Shown here piece after piece: positions 26,397-34,545 of a stretch of 64,000 bases of DNA. Every line of letters starts with the position of its first letter. Position 1 is the first letter of the stretch. A program made the position numbers and the translations under genes. Source of the stretch: an uncultured Oscillospiraceae bacterium (lineage in GTDB: Bacteria; Bacillota; Clostridia; Oscillospirales; Ruminococcaceae); the NCBI GenBank assembly GCA_934466455.1, contig CAKSLF010000003.1, forward strand, positions 62,001-126,000, given 5' to 3'. Below the pieces are notes generated by a model, which had not been told where the DNA came from, did not search any database, and saw only the letters and a program-made list of their open reading frames with translations.

Positions 26397-27119
26397 TTAA
26401 ATAACCCTTATGCGCACGGAGGAGCCGTCGGGCATATTGCGCATTTGCCACCGCATAAAAGAGCCCGCTCCGCGATTATCGCTTCCTTCGATATAGACAA
26501 CATCTGCGCCTGCGCCGCCTTCGGTAAAAACGGCGCAGGGGTATTCGTCACGGTCAAAAAAGCTGTTTGTACGCACATTTTTAAGAGATTCCCTTCGTCT
26601 TTCTGCGGCAGAATCTCTGCCGATAGTCAAAACGGAGGAAAAACCTGCTTTTTGTGCGGCAAGAATATGCTCGGCTGTTTGCGGGTATCTTTTTGAATCC
26701 ACAACGCAGACGAAAGCAAAATCGCTTTTTGAAGGACCGGAGGAATAGGTCTGCCCGATTTCTCCGATTCGATTAAGCTTGCTTATGTACAGCCCCATTT
26801 CATGAAGGGCGGCTTTTGCAAGCTCCTTTGCGCTGCTGCACAAATTGCATAGCTGCTCCGTAAGCTCTGCGCCGTATTCGTCGCAGGAGGATTTAATCGA
26901 GATGAGTTTACAAAGCTTATCTTCGGCGGCGAAAAGCTCGGTGTCGCCGCCTTCGGCTGCTTTATGACGGAAAAAATCCACATTTTTACCGGCAAGGGCG
27001 GTTACGGAGGCTATATCGAAGGAGGCATAGGCAAAAGCATTGTCTATATCCTTTATAAATGCTTCCAGCATATCCATTGCGGAATCTACTTCTTTAATCA
27101 GAACATTACAGTCGCTCAT
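26397..27119 (-). CDS. NucA/NucB-type nuclease with helical N-terminus (probable toxin)
   Basis: A 240-residue protein in two parts. Residues 1-125 are helical with no signal peptide, in the style of LXG/WXG-type secretion leaders. Residues ~136-240 carry the NucA/NucB DNase pattern: CVVDSKRYPQTAEHI, FSSVLTIGRDSAAERRRESL, then FDRDEYPCAVFTEGG (188-202) and SDNRGAGSF. The Asp-Arg-Asp-Glu-Tyr-Pro core and the Glu-Gly-Gly are the family's active region. It follows a WXG100-like gene and precedes a candidate immunity gene. The start lacks a ribosome site and lies 11 bp after the previous stop, so translation is probably coupled. Confidence 0.75.
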   Translation of the reverse strand: MSDCNVLIKEVDSAMDMLEAFIKDIDNAFAYASFDIASVTALAGKNVDFFRHKAAEGGDTELFAAEDKLCKLISIKSSCDEYGAELTEQLCNLCSSAKELAKAALHEMGLYISKLNRIGEIGQTYSSGPSKSDFAFVCVVDSKRYPQTAEHILAAQKAGFSSVLTIGRDSAAERRRESLKNVRTNSFFDRDEYPCAVFTEGGAGADVVYIEGSDNRGAGSFMRWQMRNMPDGSSVRIRVI

Positions 27120-27129
27120 ATTGCTTTAA

Positions 27130-27399
27130 TCAGGCGTTGCGGAGCCTGTCAACAAGCGCATAAATATACGCTATGGCGTTTGTAAGCTCCTCAAGCTGGC
27201 TTTTGCTTGCGGCGGAGAAGTATTCCAGCCTTTCTTTAAGCTGCGTATACTGGGCGTCCTGCCAATTTGCGCCCTGGTTAAGACATTCTGTCATAAGGGA
27301 ATCGTAAATATCCTCGATGCGGTCGTGCCTATCCGCAAGGAAGCTGCCGAATCTTTCCAAGCTGTCAATATCGTGTACAATTACGCTGCTTGCAGCCAT
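27130..27399 (-). CDS. WXG100-like small secreted/partner protein
   Basis: An 89-residue, all-helical protein with a central turn at ANWQDAQYTQL (Trp46-Gln-Asp), close to the WXG turn of ESAT-6-like proteins, and helices of the right length on both sides. Such proteins leave through FtsK/EssC-type machines or chaperone toxins that do. AGGAGG precedes the ATG. Position directly before the helical-N nuclease supports a partner role. The third motif residue is Asp not Gly, so this is a variant. Confidence 0.6.
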   Translation of the reverse strand: MAASSVIVHDIDSLERFGSFLADRHDRIEDIYDSLMTECLNQGANWQDAQYTQLKERLEYFSAASKSQLEELTNAIAYIYALVDRLRNA

Positions 27400-27411
27400 A
27401 TCTATTCCTCC

Positions 27412-27618
27412 TTAGTATTCGTCAAGGTCAGCGAGCCGCTTTTCTGTAATAAGGACAAAGCTTTCTATATCCGCAAGCTTTTCCTCTATCCGCCGTGCGG
27501 CAAAATCAAGCGGTTCGATATATTCCGTTTCAATCCGGCGGGACTTTGCGTCGTCCCAGTTTTCTTTAATCGTTTTCCATTTTTTCAGAGGAGCCGAAAG
27601 GCTTTCCGCATACGCCAT
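27412..27618 (-). CDS. Small helical protein with a WDD motif, overlapping the E1-like gene
   Basis: A 68-residue helical protein with KENWDDAKSRRIETEYIEPL, a pattern I associate with small partners in EssC/FtsK-linked loci, followed by a helix IEEKLADIESFVLITEKRL. AAAGGA lies 9 nt before its ATG, and this start sits 53 bp inside the end of the E1-like gene in another frame. It reads as a genuine gene because it keeps an amphipathic pattern and lies 12 bp before the WXG-like gene. Function unknown. Confidence 0.55.
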   Translation of the reverse strand: MAYAESLSAPLKKWKTIKENWDDAKSRRIETEYIEPLDFAARRIEEKLADIESFVLITEKRLADLDEY

Positions 27619-29026
27619 CGGTGCCGTCCTTTCTTCTCATATAGATATTTCTGCTTATAAAAAGCGGATAGGGGAACATGGCGACATTTTCGCCGCCGAT
27701 TTTCGGGTTGTTTGTGTTGCAGATAAGGGTGCAGTTTGTAAGGCTTTTGATAACACGGGGGGTATAGCCGCTGCTGTTTTCGCAAAGCAAATCGAGGCAA
27801 ACCTTGATTCCGATGTTGGAAACAAACTCAATGTCTACGGAGGTTCCGGGTTCAAAATTGAGGAGGGTCTGCTCCGCCTCATCGCCGAAATAATTGCTGT
27901 GCGCATCGGGGCGGCTGTCGTCGATAAGCTCTCTGTATGCTTCCCTGTAAGAGGGCATATTGCAGCCGGGTTTTTGATAAAAAACCTCCCCCGCAGCCGC
28001 CCTTGCCCAACAGCCGATGGCAACAAAAGGAATTCCGAGGTGCTCCGCAAGGTCGTCGGCAACGGCGTTTCCGCTGCGGTTATCGGCTGTGCCGACCATA
28101 ATTCCGTTTTTGCCGAGGTTAAAAAGCTCCGCCGGTGCGTCCTGAAGATAGCCGTTAAAACAAACAACTTCCGCAAGGGGATTTATATTGAGAACGGCGT
28201 CCTTCAAAGCGGCGGTTTTGTATCTGCCGAGGTCCCGGAAGCCAAGACGGTGGCGGCAGACATTGTGCAGTTTAAGTATATCGCCGTCGATAAGAATAAA
28301 TTTGCTGATTCCCGCCCTTGCAAGCTGGAGGGCAACATGGGAGCCGACAGAGCCGCAACCGATGATGACGGCGTATTTTTTGAGCATTTCTTCCGACTCA
28401 AAAAGCCCCTCGTTTCTGGAAAAAAGATTTGTGATAAGCCCGAAGGAAGAAAAGGTCATATAGCTCATGCGCTCGCCGCATTTGTAGAACTGCCATTCAC
28501 CGTTTACATATGCGCCGCAAAAATCATACCCGGAAAAAGCTGCGCCGTTATCCAGCGCAGAAAGCAGCATTTCGGGCGGAAGAATAAGCCCGACCCTGCA
28601 AAAATCTTTTTGACTGCAAGCTTCGTCAAAGTTTTCGTTTTTGCAAAGGAGATAATAACAGCCGGTTTTGTCATCGCCGACGCCAAAGACCTCGCCAAGA
28701 TAAGCCGTATCTTCGGTTACATTTTCCGCCGCATACATAAGATAGGAAATGCCGGCATTATTAAAGAAGTCGGAATAATCCTCGTTGTCGCCGCAGCAGC
28801 GGGAGCAGGCTTTTGCTTCGCCGGGGTCAAAATTTTCGATTTTGCCGAATGCTTCGGCAAAATCGCCATTGCCTTCCGCCGCTTTGCTTTGGGATTCGCC
28901 GCACGGGGCTTCTTTTGGGATAAGCTCGGCAACGGCATTTATTACGGCGGCTCTTTTTTCGTCGGGGCTATTATATTTGCTTGCGGTTTTAAGCAAATCG
29001 GAACGGCAAATTACGATTTCTTTCAT
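27566..29026 (-). CDS. ThiF/E1-like adenylyltransferase
   Basis: A 486-residue protein. The Rossmann adenylation domain starts near residue 215: AVIIGCGSVGSHVALQLARAG (Gly-rich loop 223-229), ILIDGDILKLHNVCRH with the acidic residue and the N..R pair, KTAALKDAVLNINP, and VGTADNRSGN (312-320). FVAIGCW (Cys339) may hold the thioester Cys. E1-like enzymes activate the C-terminus of a ubiquitin-like protein with ATP. Residues 1-210 are not assigned. It follows the JAMM gene by 3 bp and shares a unit with an E2-like protein. No ubiquitin-like partner gene is visible. Confidence 0.82.
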   Translation of the reverse strand: MKEIVICRSDLLKTASKYNSPDEKRAAVINAVAELIPKEAPCGESQSKAAEGNGDFAEAFGKIENFDPGEAKACSRCCGDNEDYSDFFNNAGISYLMYAAENVTEDTAYLGEVFGVGDDKTGCYYLLCKNENFDEACSQKDFCRVGLILPPEMLLSALDNGAAFSGYDFCGAYVNGEWQFYKCGERMSYMTFSSFGLITNLFSRNEGLFESEEMLKKYAVIIGCGSVGSHVALQLARAGISKFILIDGDILKLHNVCRHRLGFRDLGRYKTAALKDAVLNINPLAEVVCFNGYLQDAPAELFNLGKNGIMVGTADNRSGNAVADDLAEHLGIPFVAIGCWARAAAGEVFYQKPGCNMPSYREAYRELIDDSRPDAHSNYFGDEAEQTLLNFEPGTSVDIEFVSNIGIKVCLDLLCENSSGYTPRVIKSLTNCTLICNTNNPKIGGENVAMFPYPLFISRNIYMRRKDGTDGVCGKPFGSSEKMEND

Positions 29027-29029
29027 ATT

Positions 29030-29680
29030 TTATCCTCCGTTTCTTTCAGCAAAGATTTCTTCATTAAGGCGTTTTTTGTTTTTCCAAAGCTTATAAGGAT
29101 TGCTAAGCTCCAGATAATCGGTATGCTTAAAATATTTATTGCCGATATATATGGGCAGGGTATGATATTTTTCCGTTTCGGAATCATCGAGATAATAGCA
29201 GGTAAGCCTTTCCTTCGGGTCAAAATTTATAAGGAAAGACAGGGTGCCGTTGCCGATAGTTTCGGAAAAAGCTTTGTTGGTGCGGTTATCGTCGGCGGAA
29301 AAACGGTCGTAAGAGCCGGGGTGACGGTGCCAAAGACCGATGAGCTTCGGCTCTTTTTTATAAAGTCGGGACAAAACAGGGTACAGGTGATTATAATATC
29401 TGTCGTCCATTTCGTTATGTACAACGGAATGATAGGTGTCTATGCCGGGGTCGGTAGCCTCCACAACATACCATGTTCCGTCTCGGTCGTAATCTCCGAA
29501 GAGGATACCCCCCGTTTCAAGGGGATCTCTTGCGAGTGCCTCTGCCAAAATGGATATGTACGCTCTTTGGGATATAACAACACGCCTGCATTTTTTGCAT
29601 TTTTCCGCAGTGTAGGAAAAAGGCTGTTCCGTGCGGGCTTTTTCCGTATATTCGGCAAAAAACATTTTAATGTTCTTCAT
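29030..29680 (-). CDS. JAMM/JAB-domain metallopeptidase
   Basis: A 216-residue protein with a complete JAMM zinc site: Glu55 in LETGGILFGDY, then WHRHPGSYDRFSADD giving His118, His120, Ser128 and Asp131 (H-x-H-x7-S-x2-D). In related bacterial systems (for example Cap3 of type II CBASS, or Bil) such enzymes cut ubiquitin-like tags or trim their precursors. The ATG at 29680 has GGAGG 5 nt upstream. It lies between the E2-like and E1-like genes. Confidence 0.85.
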   Translation of the reverse strand: MKNIKMFFAEYTEKARTEQPFSYTAEKCKKCRRVVISQRAYISILAEALARDPLETGGILFGDYDRDGTWYVVEATDPGIDTYHSVVHNEMDDRYYNHLYPVLSRLYKKEPKLIGLWHRHPGSYDRFSADDNRTNKAFSETIGNGTLSFLINFDPKERLTCYYLDDSETEKYHTLPIYIGNKYFKHTDYLELSNPYKLWKNKKRLNEEIFAERNGG

Positions 29681-29699
29681 AAAAATCCTCCGCCGGCGG

Positions 29700-30743
29700 C
29701 TAAATTTCGCCGTGTCTTTGAAATCTTGCCCATGCTTCGGGATTTCTGATGCCAAGCTCAAAAATGGAGAGCCAGCGGTACGCAAAACGGTAGGAGGTAA
29801 CTGCGCTTGTAATTCCGCGGCTTATATCTGCGGAAACATTTCTCGTGTCTGCGGTGCAAAGATAGCGCATGCCGTCGCTATCGATAAGGGTATGGGGAAT
29901 ATTTTTAGGAGTAACGCCAGGAAGGCGGTTTACAATGCGCTGCAAATCGTCTATGGTCGGCTTTATCGGATAGACCTTTACGGAGCTTCCGTAGCGGACC
30001 TTTGGGTGGTCCGCATCGTAAACAAGAAGCAGCTTATAGGTCATTGTTTTATATGGGTTTCCGCTTTCGTCACACCCGAGGTTGGGTTTTGTATTAACGA
30101 CCCAGTACATTCTTCCGTCCGAAAGAAACTTCGGTTTAAGGTTCGGGCTGTTAAATTCCCTGCGCATGGCGGCAACCTCCGCATTATAAAGCTCCTTGTT
30201 GGTTTCGTACCATTGCCCCGCAGATACAACCGCCTTGGGAATGGTTTTTGCCTTTGCGGCGGAACTGTTTTTTGCGGGGCTTTTGCTTTTGCTTTCCCCG
30301 ACGGCAACAAGGGTGCCGTCGGGGTTGATTTCAATTTCTTCTCCGGAGGAAAGCATATCACGAAGCTTATCCAGGTGGCTGTCTGCGGAAACGACTGCCT
30401 TAGGGATAACGGATTTCTTTTCCGCATGGTTGGCAGCCTCGGAGCTTACTTCGTTTTCCTCCTCGGGGGAGCTTTGCCCGCCGCTTTCCCGCTGCATTTT
30501 GTCGATAAGGTCGCCTACGGTGTCTGCGGAAACGACCGCCTTAGGGATAACGGATTTCTTTTCCGCATGGTTGGCAGCTTCGGAGCTGACTTCGTTTTCC
30601 TCATCGGAAGGGGCTGCGCCGCCGCTTCTGCGGCTGCTTTCACTGCGCATCTGATTGATAAGGTCGTCAACGGTACTGTGAGCATGAGCATTAGATTCAT
30701 CTGCGAAAAAAACCGCAGCGGGGATAAGATTTGTCTTCTTCAT
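29700..30743 (-). CDS. Repeat-bearing protein with a C-terminal E2 (UBC)-like domain
   Basis: A 347-residue protein. Residues 1-180 are low-complexity and carry the motif IPKAVVSAD four times (about 7, 66, 113, 168), the first as IPAAVFFAD. Residues 205-340 look like a bacterial E2 fold: MTYKLLLVYDADHPKVRYGS (strands), PHTLIDSDGMRYLCTAD with His284 and the proposed catalytic Cys296, then AYRWLSIFELGIRNPEAW, resembling the H-x-G-x-L-C and WLxxYE parts of prokaryotic E2 proteins. Co-transcribed with JAMM and E1-like genes. The ATG at 30743 has GGAG 8 nt upstream. The E2 call needs a profile search. Confidence 0.62.
   Translation of the reverse strand: MKKTNLIPAAVFFADESNAHAHSTVDDLINQMRSESSRRSGGAAPSDEENEVSSEAANHAEKKSVIPKAVVSADTVGDLIDKMQRESGGQSSPEEENEVSSEAANHAEKKSVIPKAVVSADSHLDKLRDMLSSGEEIEINPDGTLVAVGESKSKSPAKNSSAAKAKTIPKAVVSAGQWYETNKELYNAEVAAMRREFNSPNLKPKFLSDGRMYWVVNTKPNLGCDESGNPYKTMTYKLLLVYDADHPKVRYGSSVKVYPIKPTIDDLQRIVNRLPGVTPKNIPHTLIDSDGMRYLCTADTRNVSADISRGITSAVTSYRFAYRWLSIFELGIRNPEAWARFQRHGEI
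30381..30608 (-). repeat. Direct ~85-bp repeat within the E2-like gene
   Basis: Two near-identical copies (30381-30466 and 30522-30607, offset 141 bp = 47 codons) encode EVSSEAANHAEKKSVIPKAV plus VSAD. The close DNA match suggests recent duplication, and the exact codon offset keeps the frame. Confidence 0.8.
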
Positions 30744-30797
30744 AATTAACACTCCTTTTTTGTATTACGAGGTCCGTATGCCTCCTTGCATTTATAA

Positions 30798-30823
30798 ATA
30801 CGGAACCGAAAAGAAAATATCCG
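30798..30823 (-). promoter_or_regulatory. Island promoter-like element B (E2/JAB/E1/toxin unit)
   Basis: On the minus strand CGGATA (30823-30818), 14 nt, CCGTAT (30803-30798), then TTATAAATGCA. It lies between the FtsK-like stop and the E2-like start, so this unit can be transcribed apart from the ATPase. Confidence 0.6.
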
Positions 30824-30846
30824 AATTTTCTGGGGAACATCGTTGC

Positions 30847-33800
30847 TTACGGCTTATACAGAATTACTTTTCCGAATTTGTCCGTATTGCGGTTGTAATA
30901 ATACGCATTTATTGCGTCATTTTTTCTGGAATCAAAATCGGAATTTGCAATGCGGAAGCCGTCGGAGGTTGCGCTCCTTATATTTTCTGTTTCCCCTGCG
31001 CCGAGAATATAAATTGCGGCAGAGCCGGGAATATATCCAAAGCTGCTGCGGATGTTGCGAAAGCTTTTTGCACAGATAATGTTTATCAGCCGCACCGAAG
31101 AAGCTTCGCTTAAAAACTGCCTGAACAGCTCGGATTCGGGAGAAGCCCGCAGCGATTGTGAAAATATCGGATAGTCCGTAATTTCAGTGAAGAGGTTTAT
31201 GCAGGGAACGGTACATTCGGTCTGTCTTGCAAGTTCATTTTTTACTTCCTGCTCCGCTTTGTGGAAAAAGGCATTATCGCCGAACAGGCGGCGGTATTCC
31301 GCTTGGCTGCCTTTTCCGAACACATGGACTTCAAAAGCGGATGGGAAAGCCGCAAAATGGTTTACCGCCGATTTTACAACCGAGGCAAAAATTCGTTCGT
31401 CGCTTCCGGAGCAGATGATATTTCTTTCATATTGCGAAGCCTTTATTGATACAAGGGTGTTGTCGCAAATATCGTCCGCACTGTCGCAAAAAGCGTCGCA
31501 TCTAAGGCAGGGAGATGTACCGAGAATAATTTTTGATTGACTTCCGGGCGGGGCAGGAGCCGAAGCCTCATTTCCTCTTAAAAGCACGCAGGAGCCGCTT
31601 CCGTTAAGCGCAGAGAGAACTCTGCACACATCCGTAATTAGGCTGTCGCTTGCATAAAAGCACTGAAGCTCCCGGTTATCCCGTTCCGTTTGCCCCATAT
31701 AGGAATTGTAAATTGCGCAGCCTTTTTTAAGGAGGGCTGCTTTTGCTATGCCGGAATTTTCTCTGTTTGTGTCTGCGCAGCGTTCGCTCAGCATGGTGCG
31801 GGCTGCCGCCTGCGGGGCTTTGAATACAAATCTTGTCGTAAAATAGTTTTTCAAATCGCCGGTAAAGGAATTTTTCGGGCTGTCGCAGGCGGCACGCTGG
31901 CTTGCCATAACGAGATGAATGCCGTAGGTTCTGCCCTTTCTTACAAGCTCGTTAAGCATAGCCGCCGTTCCGAAAACATTTTCGAACAAAGACTGATATT
32001 CGTCTATAACAATCAAAATCCGCGGCATTTTTGCGGTTTTACGGTCGAACCTTTCCAAAACGGCTCGGTAAACCTCATATTTTCGGATAAGGGTATGGGT
32101 TTTGGCTTCAAGCTGTTCAAAAAGCCTTTGCCTGTTGCGCATTTCGGCAACATAGTACCTTAAAAAAGAGGTCATCACATCGGAATCCTCGTTGTCAATA
32201 ACTGCGTCCGCAGACTTAAGCCTTGCGGCGGCGTATACATTAAATTCCGCCCCGCCCTTAAAATCACCGACGGCAATTTTAACCTCGGAATCGCTGTAAT
32301 TTGCCATGGTCTGGATGATTATAGAATGCAAAAGCGAGCTTTTGCCGGAACCGACATCTCCGATAATCAGTGCATAGGGCTTTTCTTCGGAAAAAAGCAG
32401 CTTTTGTTCCTTTCCGGTTTTGTCGATGCCGACGGTTATTTCTATTCCGTCGGCGGAGCTTTTTTTCTGCCACTGCTCCGGAGCGGGAAGCACGGCACCA
32501 AGCGGCAGGACGGATTGTTTCCTAAGCATTGCGGTGCTTTTTTGACAGATGGCTTCTATCCTGCCGCCTTCGGCGGAATTTACGGGATGTATCTTTGCAT
32601 ATTCGGAGATAACTATATCTCCGGAGGAAACCTTGATAATGCCTGCGCAGTCGCTTAAAGCTTTGAAAAAGCCGTTTTCCCCCTGAAAAATACGGGTGCT
32701 TTTGTCTATGCTCATAAGAGCAAAAACTCCGGCGGGGTTTCCGTTTTTTATAATCCTGCCAAGCATTTCCTTTGCATTCTCGGTTATGCCGCTTAGACCG
32801 TCGATAAAAATATAGGCGGGGGATTTTTTTGGAGTACCCGGTGCGGCGTTATATTCCCGGAGGTTTTTGTATGTATCGCCAAGGACGCTGCGGTAGGTTT
32901 CGGAAATATCTGCGCATATACTTTTAAGTCCGCAAAGGAGCTCTTCTTCTGTTCGCCATACGGTTATGCAGCCGGCAGCCTCGAGCTTTGCAAGGGAAGA
33001 ATAGCTTGCACCCATACACTGAACATCGGAAAACATTATCCTTGCGTCCGAATCAAAGGAGAGAATATCCGCCGCAACCGAGCCAAAGGCTTTTGACATG
33101 GACACTTTGCCATCGGTCACAAAGAGCACATTTTTATCAAAATCGCTGACGCTTATCGGAAAGGAAAGCCCCTCTTTCGTCAGATATTTTGCAAATTCCG
33201 AGGGCAGATGCCGAATTACCTCATAGCCGGGATCCTCGAAAATAAAATTTCCGACAGGGATTTTATTTTTTGAAAGAATACCCTCGCATACAAGGGCGTT
33301 TGCTGCATCAAACAGTGCTTTTTTGTTTTCGTCTTCGGCTTTTCTTTTGCTGTCTGCAAGGGAGGAAAGCCGCTCGGCGGTTTTTCTTTCGATTTCGGCG
33401 GCTCCGGCGGCTTTATGGTTTTCGGCTGTTTCAAGGCGCACTTTAATATCCGGCAGAGCCGAAATCGCTTTGGCACAGCGCAGTATTTTCTCACGCAGAA
33501 CGGCTATTGCAAGATACTGCTTTTTTCTGTATGGGTGGACCATGGCTCCGATTGCGTTTGCCATGCCGGAAGGGATAAACGCATTTTGCAGCCGGAGGGT
33601 TTCTCTATACAGATTTTCCAAAAGCTCGTCCAATTCATGAAAAAGCTCCTCGGAAGAGAGATTTACATAGTTTGTGTCGGTTTCCCGAACGGCTTTTTTA
33701 TAGTATTTATGCTTCATACGGTGCCAATGCGGATCCTTAATACCGTCAAGCTCACGGTTTACGGAATCCAAAGCGTTTTTAAGAACCGCCTGCCGCCGCC

Positions 33801-33993
33801 GTGTTTCTTCCGAGCACCGCATTTCTGAGATATTAAATTCGGAGGCGATGCGGCGGCATTCGGACATATGGGTTTCGTATATTTTTGCTTTGGAAAGCCC
33901 GGCGGCAGTTTTTATTTCGGATTCGTTATTCTTAAAGCCGCTTACAGCATCGGAAAAGCGAAGGCAAAGCCGCTTTACTTTATCAAGATTCAA
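30847..33993 (-). CDS. FtsK/SpoIIIE (EssC-like) ATPase
   Basis: A ~1048-residue protein with three ATPase-like modules. The N-terminal ~230 residues are helical/coiled coil. A first module (~290-460) has lost its Walker A. The central one is intact: LIIGDVGSGKSSLLHSI (544-560), FKGGAEFNVYA and ILIVIDEYQSLF (661-672) with MASQRA. A third degenerate module begins near 848. This is the EssC/EccC arrangement of type VII secretion motors. No membrane helix is apparent; the 4-TM protein encoded just upstream probably anchors it. Start is TTG 33993, 9 nt after GGAGG; TTG 33999 is possible. Confidence 0.82.
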   Translation of the reverse strand: MNLDKVKRLCLRFSDAVSGFKNNESEIKTAAGLSKAKIYETHMSECRRIASEFNISEMRCSEETRRRQAVLKNALDSVNRELDGIKDPHWHRMKHKYYKKAVRETDTNYVNLSSEELFHELDELLENLYRETLRLQNAFIPSGMANAIGAMVHPYRKKQYLAIAVLREKILRCAKAISALPDIKVRLETAENHKAAGAAEIERKTAERLSSLADSKRKAEDENKKALFDAANALVCEGILSKNKIPVGNFIFEDPGYEVIRHLPSEFAKYLTKEGLSFPISVSDFDKNVLFVTDGKVSMSKAFGSVAADILSFDSDARIMFSDVQCMGASYSSLAKLEAAGCITVWRTEEELLCGLKSICADISETYRSVLGDTYKNLREYNAAPGTPKKSPAYIFIDGLSGITENAKEMLGRIIKNGNPAGVFALMSIDKSTRIFQGENGFFKALSDCAGIIKVSSGDIVISEYAKIHPVNSAEGGRIEAICQKSTAMLRKQSVLPLGAVLPAPEQWQKKSSADGIEITVGIDKTGKEQKLLFSEEKPYALIIGDVGSGKSSLLHSIIIQTMANYSDSEVKIAVGDFKGGAEFNVYAAARLKSADAVIDNEDSDVMTSFLRYYVAEMRNRQRLFEQLEAKTHTLIRKYEVYRAVLERFDRKTAKMPRILIVIDEYQSLFENVFGTAAMLNELVRKGRTYGIHLVMASQRAACDSPKNSFTGDLKNYFTTRFVFKAPQAAARTMLSERCADTNRENSGIAKAALLKKGCAIYNSYMGQTERDNRELQCFYASDSLITDVCRVLSALNGSGSCVLLRGNEASAPAPPGSQSKIILGTSPCLRCDAFCDSADDICDNTLVSIKASQYERNIICSGSDERIFASVVKSAVNHFAAFPSAFEVHVFGKGSQAEYRRLFGDNAFFHKAEQEVKNELARQTECTVPCINLFTEITDYPIFSQSLRASPESELFRQFLSEASSVRLINIICAKSFRNIRSSFGYIPGSAAIYILGAGETENIRSATSDGFRIANSDFDSRKNDAINAYYYNRNTDKFGKVILYKP

Positions 33994-33995
33994 GG

Positions 33996-34511
33996 TCAAT
34001 CACCTCCCACAATGGCGGCGATAATGGCTATAACAAATGCGATTGCAATAACATAAAGCAATACGGTAATAACCATGGCAAGGCAGTACATGGCAAGACC
34101 GACGCCGACGGTTCCTCCTGCCGCAGACAGTGCGGACATAAAGTATGTGCCGAGATTATAGCTCCGCCTTGCCGCAAATTTTGCTCCGTAAATAATTGCG
34201 CAGAGCAAAGCCCCCGCAATAATTACATAGGGCGCAACCGTGCAGAAAAAATTTACGATATGCTCGGAAAGACCGTCCGGGTCCGGTACTGCGGCAAAAA
34301 CATAAATGCCGACTGCTTTATATATAAGGTAGCCTATGCCCCCCGCAATAATAAGGGTTATAATCCAAAATGCAAATTTACGAAATCCGCTTACGGCGGG
34401 GAGGGTATGTTCCACCGTATGCGCTGCGCCGTCATCGGGAACAACGCACTGACAGTTGCCCGTATCCCGGTCGTGAATGGTGCCGTCCTCGGCAATATAC
34501 AGATTAGCCAT
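33996..34511 (-). CDS. Four-helix membrane protein paired with the FtsK-like ATPase
   Basis: A 171-residue protein. The first ~43 residues are soluble (MANLYIAEDGTIHDRDTGN...). Hydrophobic helices lie at about 46-66, 88-110, 122-140 and 145-168. GGAGG precedes the ATG, and the stop overlaps the ATPase start region. It heads the unit under promoter element A. I recognise no family. By position it could form the channel or anchor for the soluble motor. Confidence 0.7.
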   Translation of the reverse strand: MANLYIAEDGTIHDRDTGNCQCVVPDDGAAHTVEHTLPAVSGFRKFAFWIITLIIAGGIGYLIYKAVGIYVFAAVPDPDGLSEHIVNFFCTVAPYVIIAGALLCAIIYGAKFAARRSYNLGTYFMSALSAAGGTVGVGLAMYCLAMVITVLLYVIAIAFVIAIIAAIVGGD

Positions 34512-34545
34512 ATCCGTTTCCTCCTTTTTTCAATGTCATTTATAT

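Noticed and set aside
27130..34511. Type II CBASS defence system, suggested by E1, E2 and JAB genes
   Set aside because: No cGAS/DncV-like nucleotidyltransferase or CBASS effector is present, and the E1 and E2-like parts are on separate genes linked to secretion genes.
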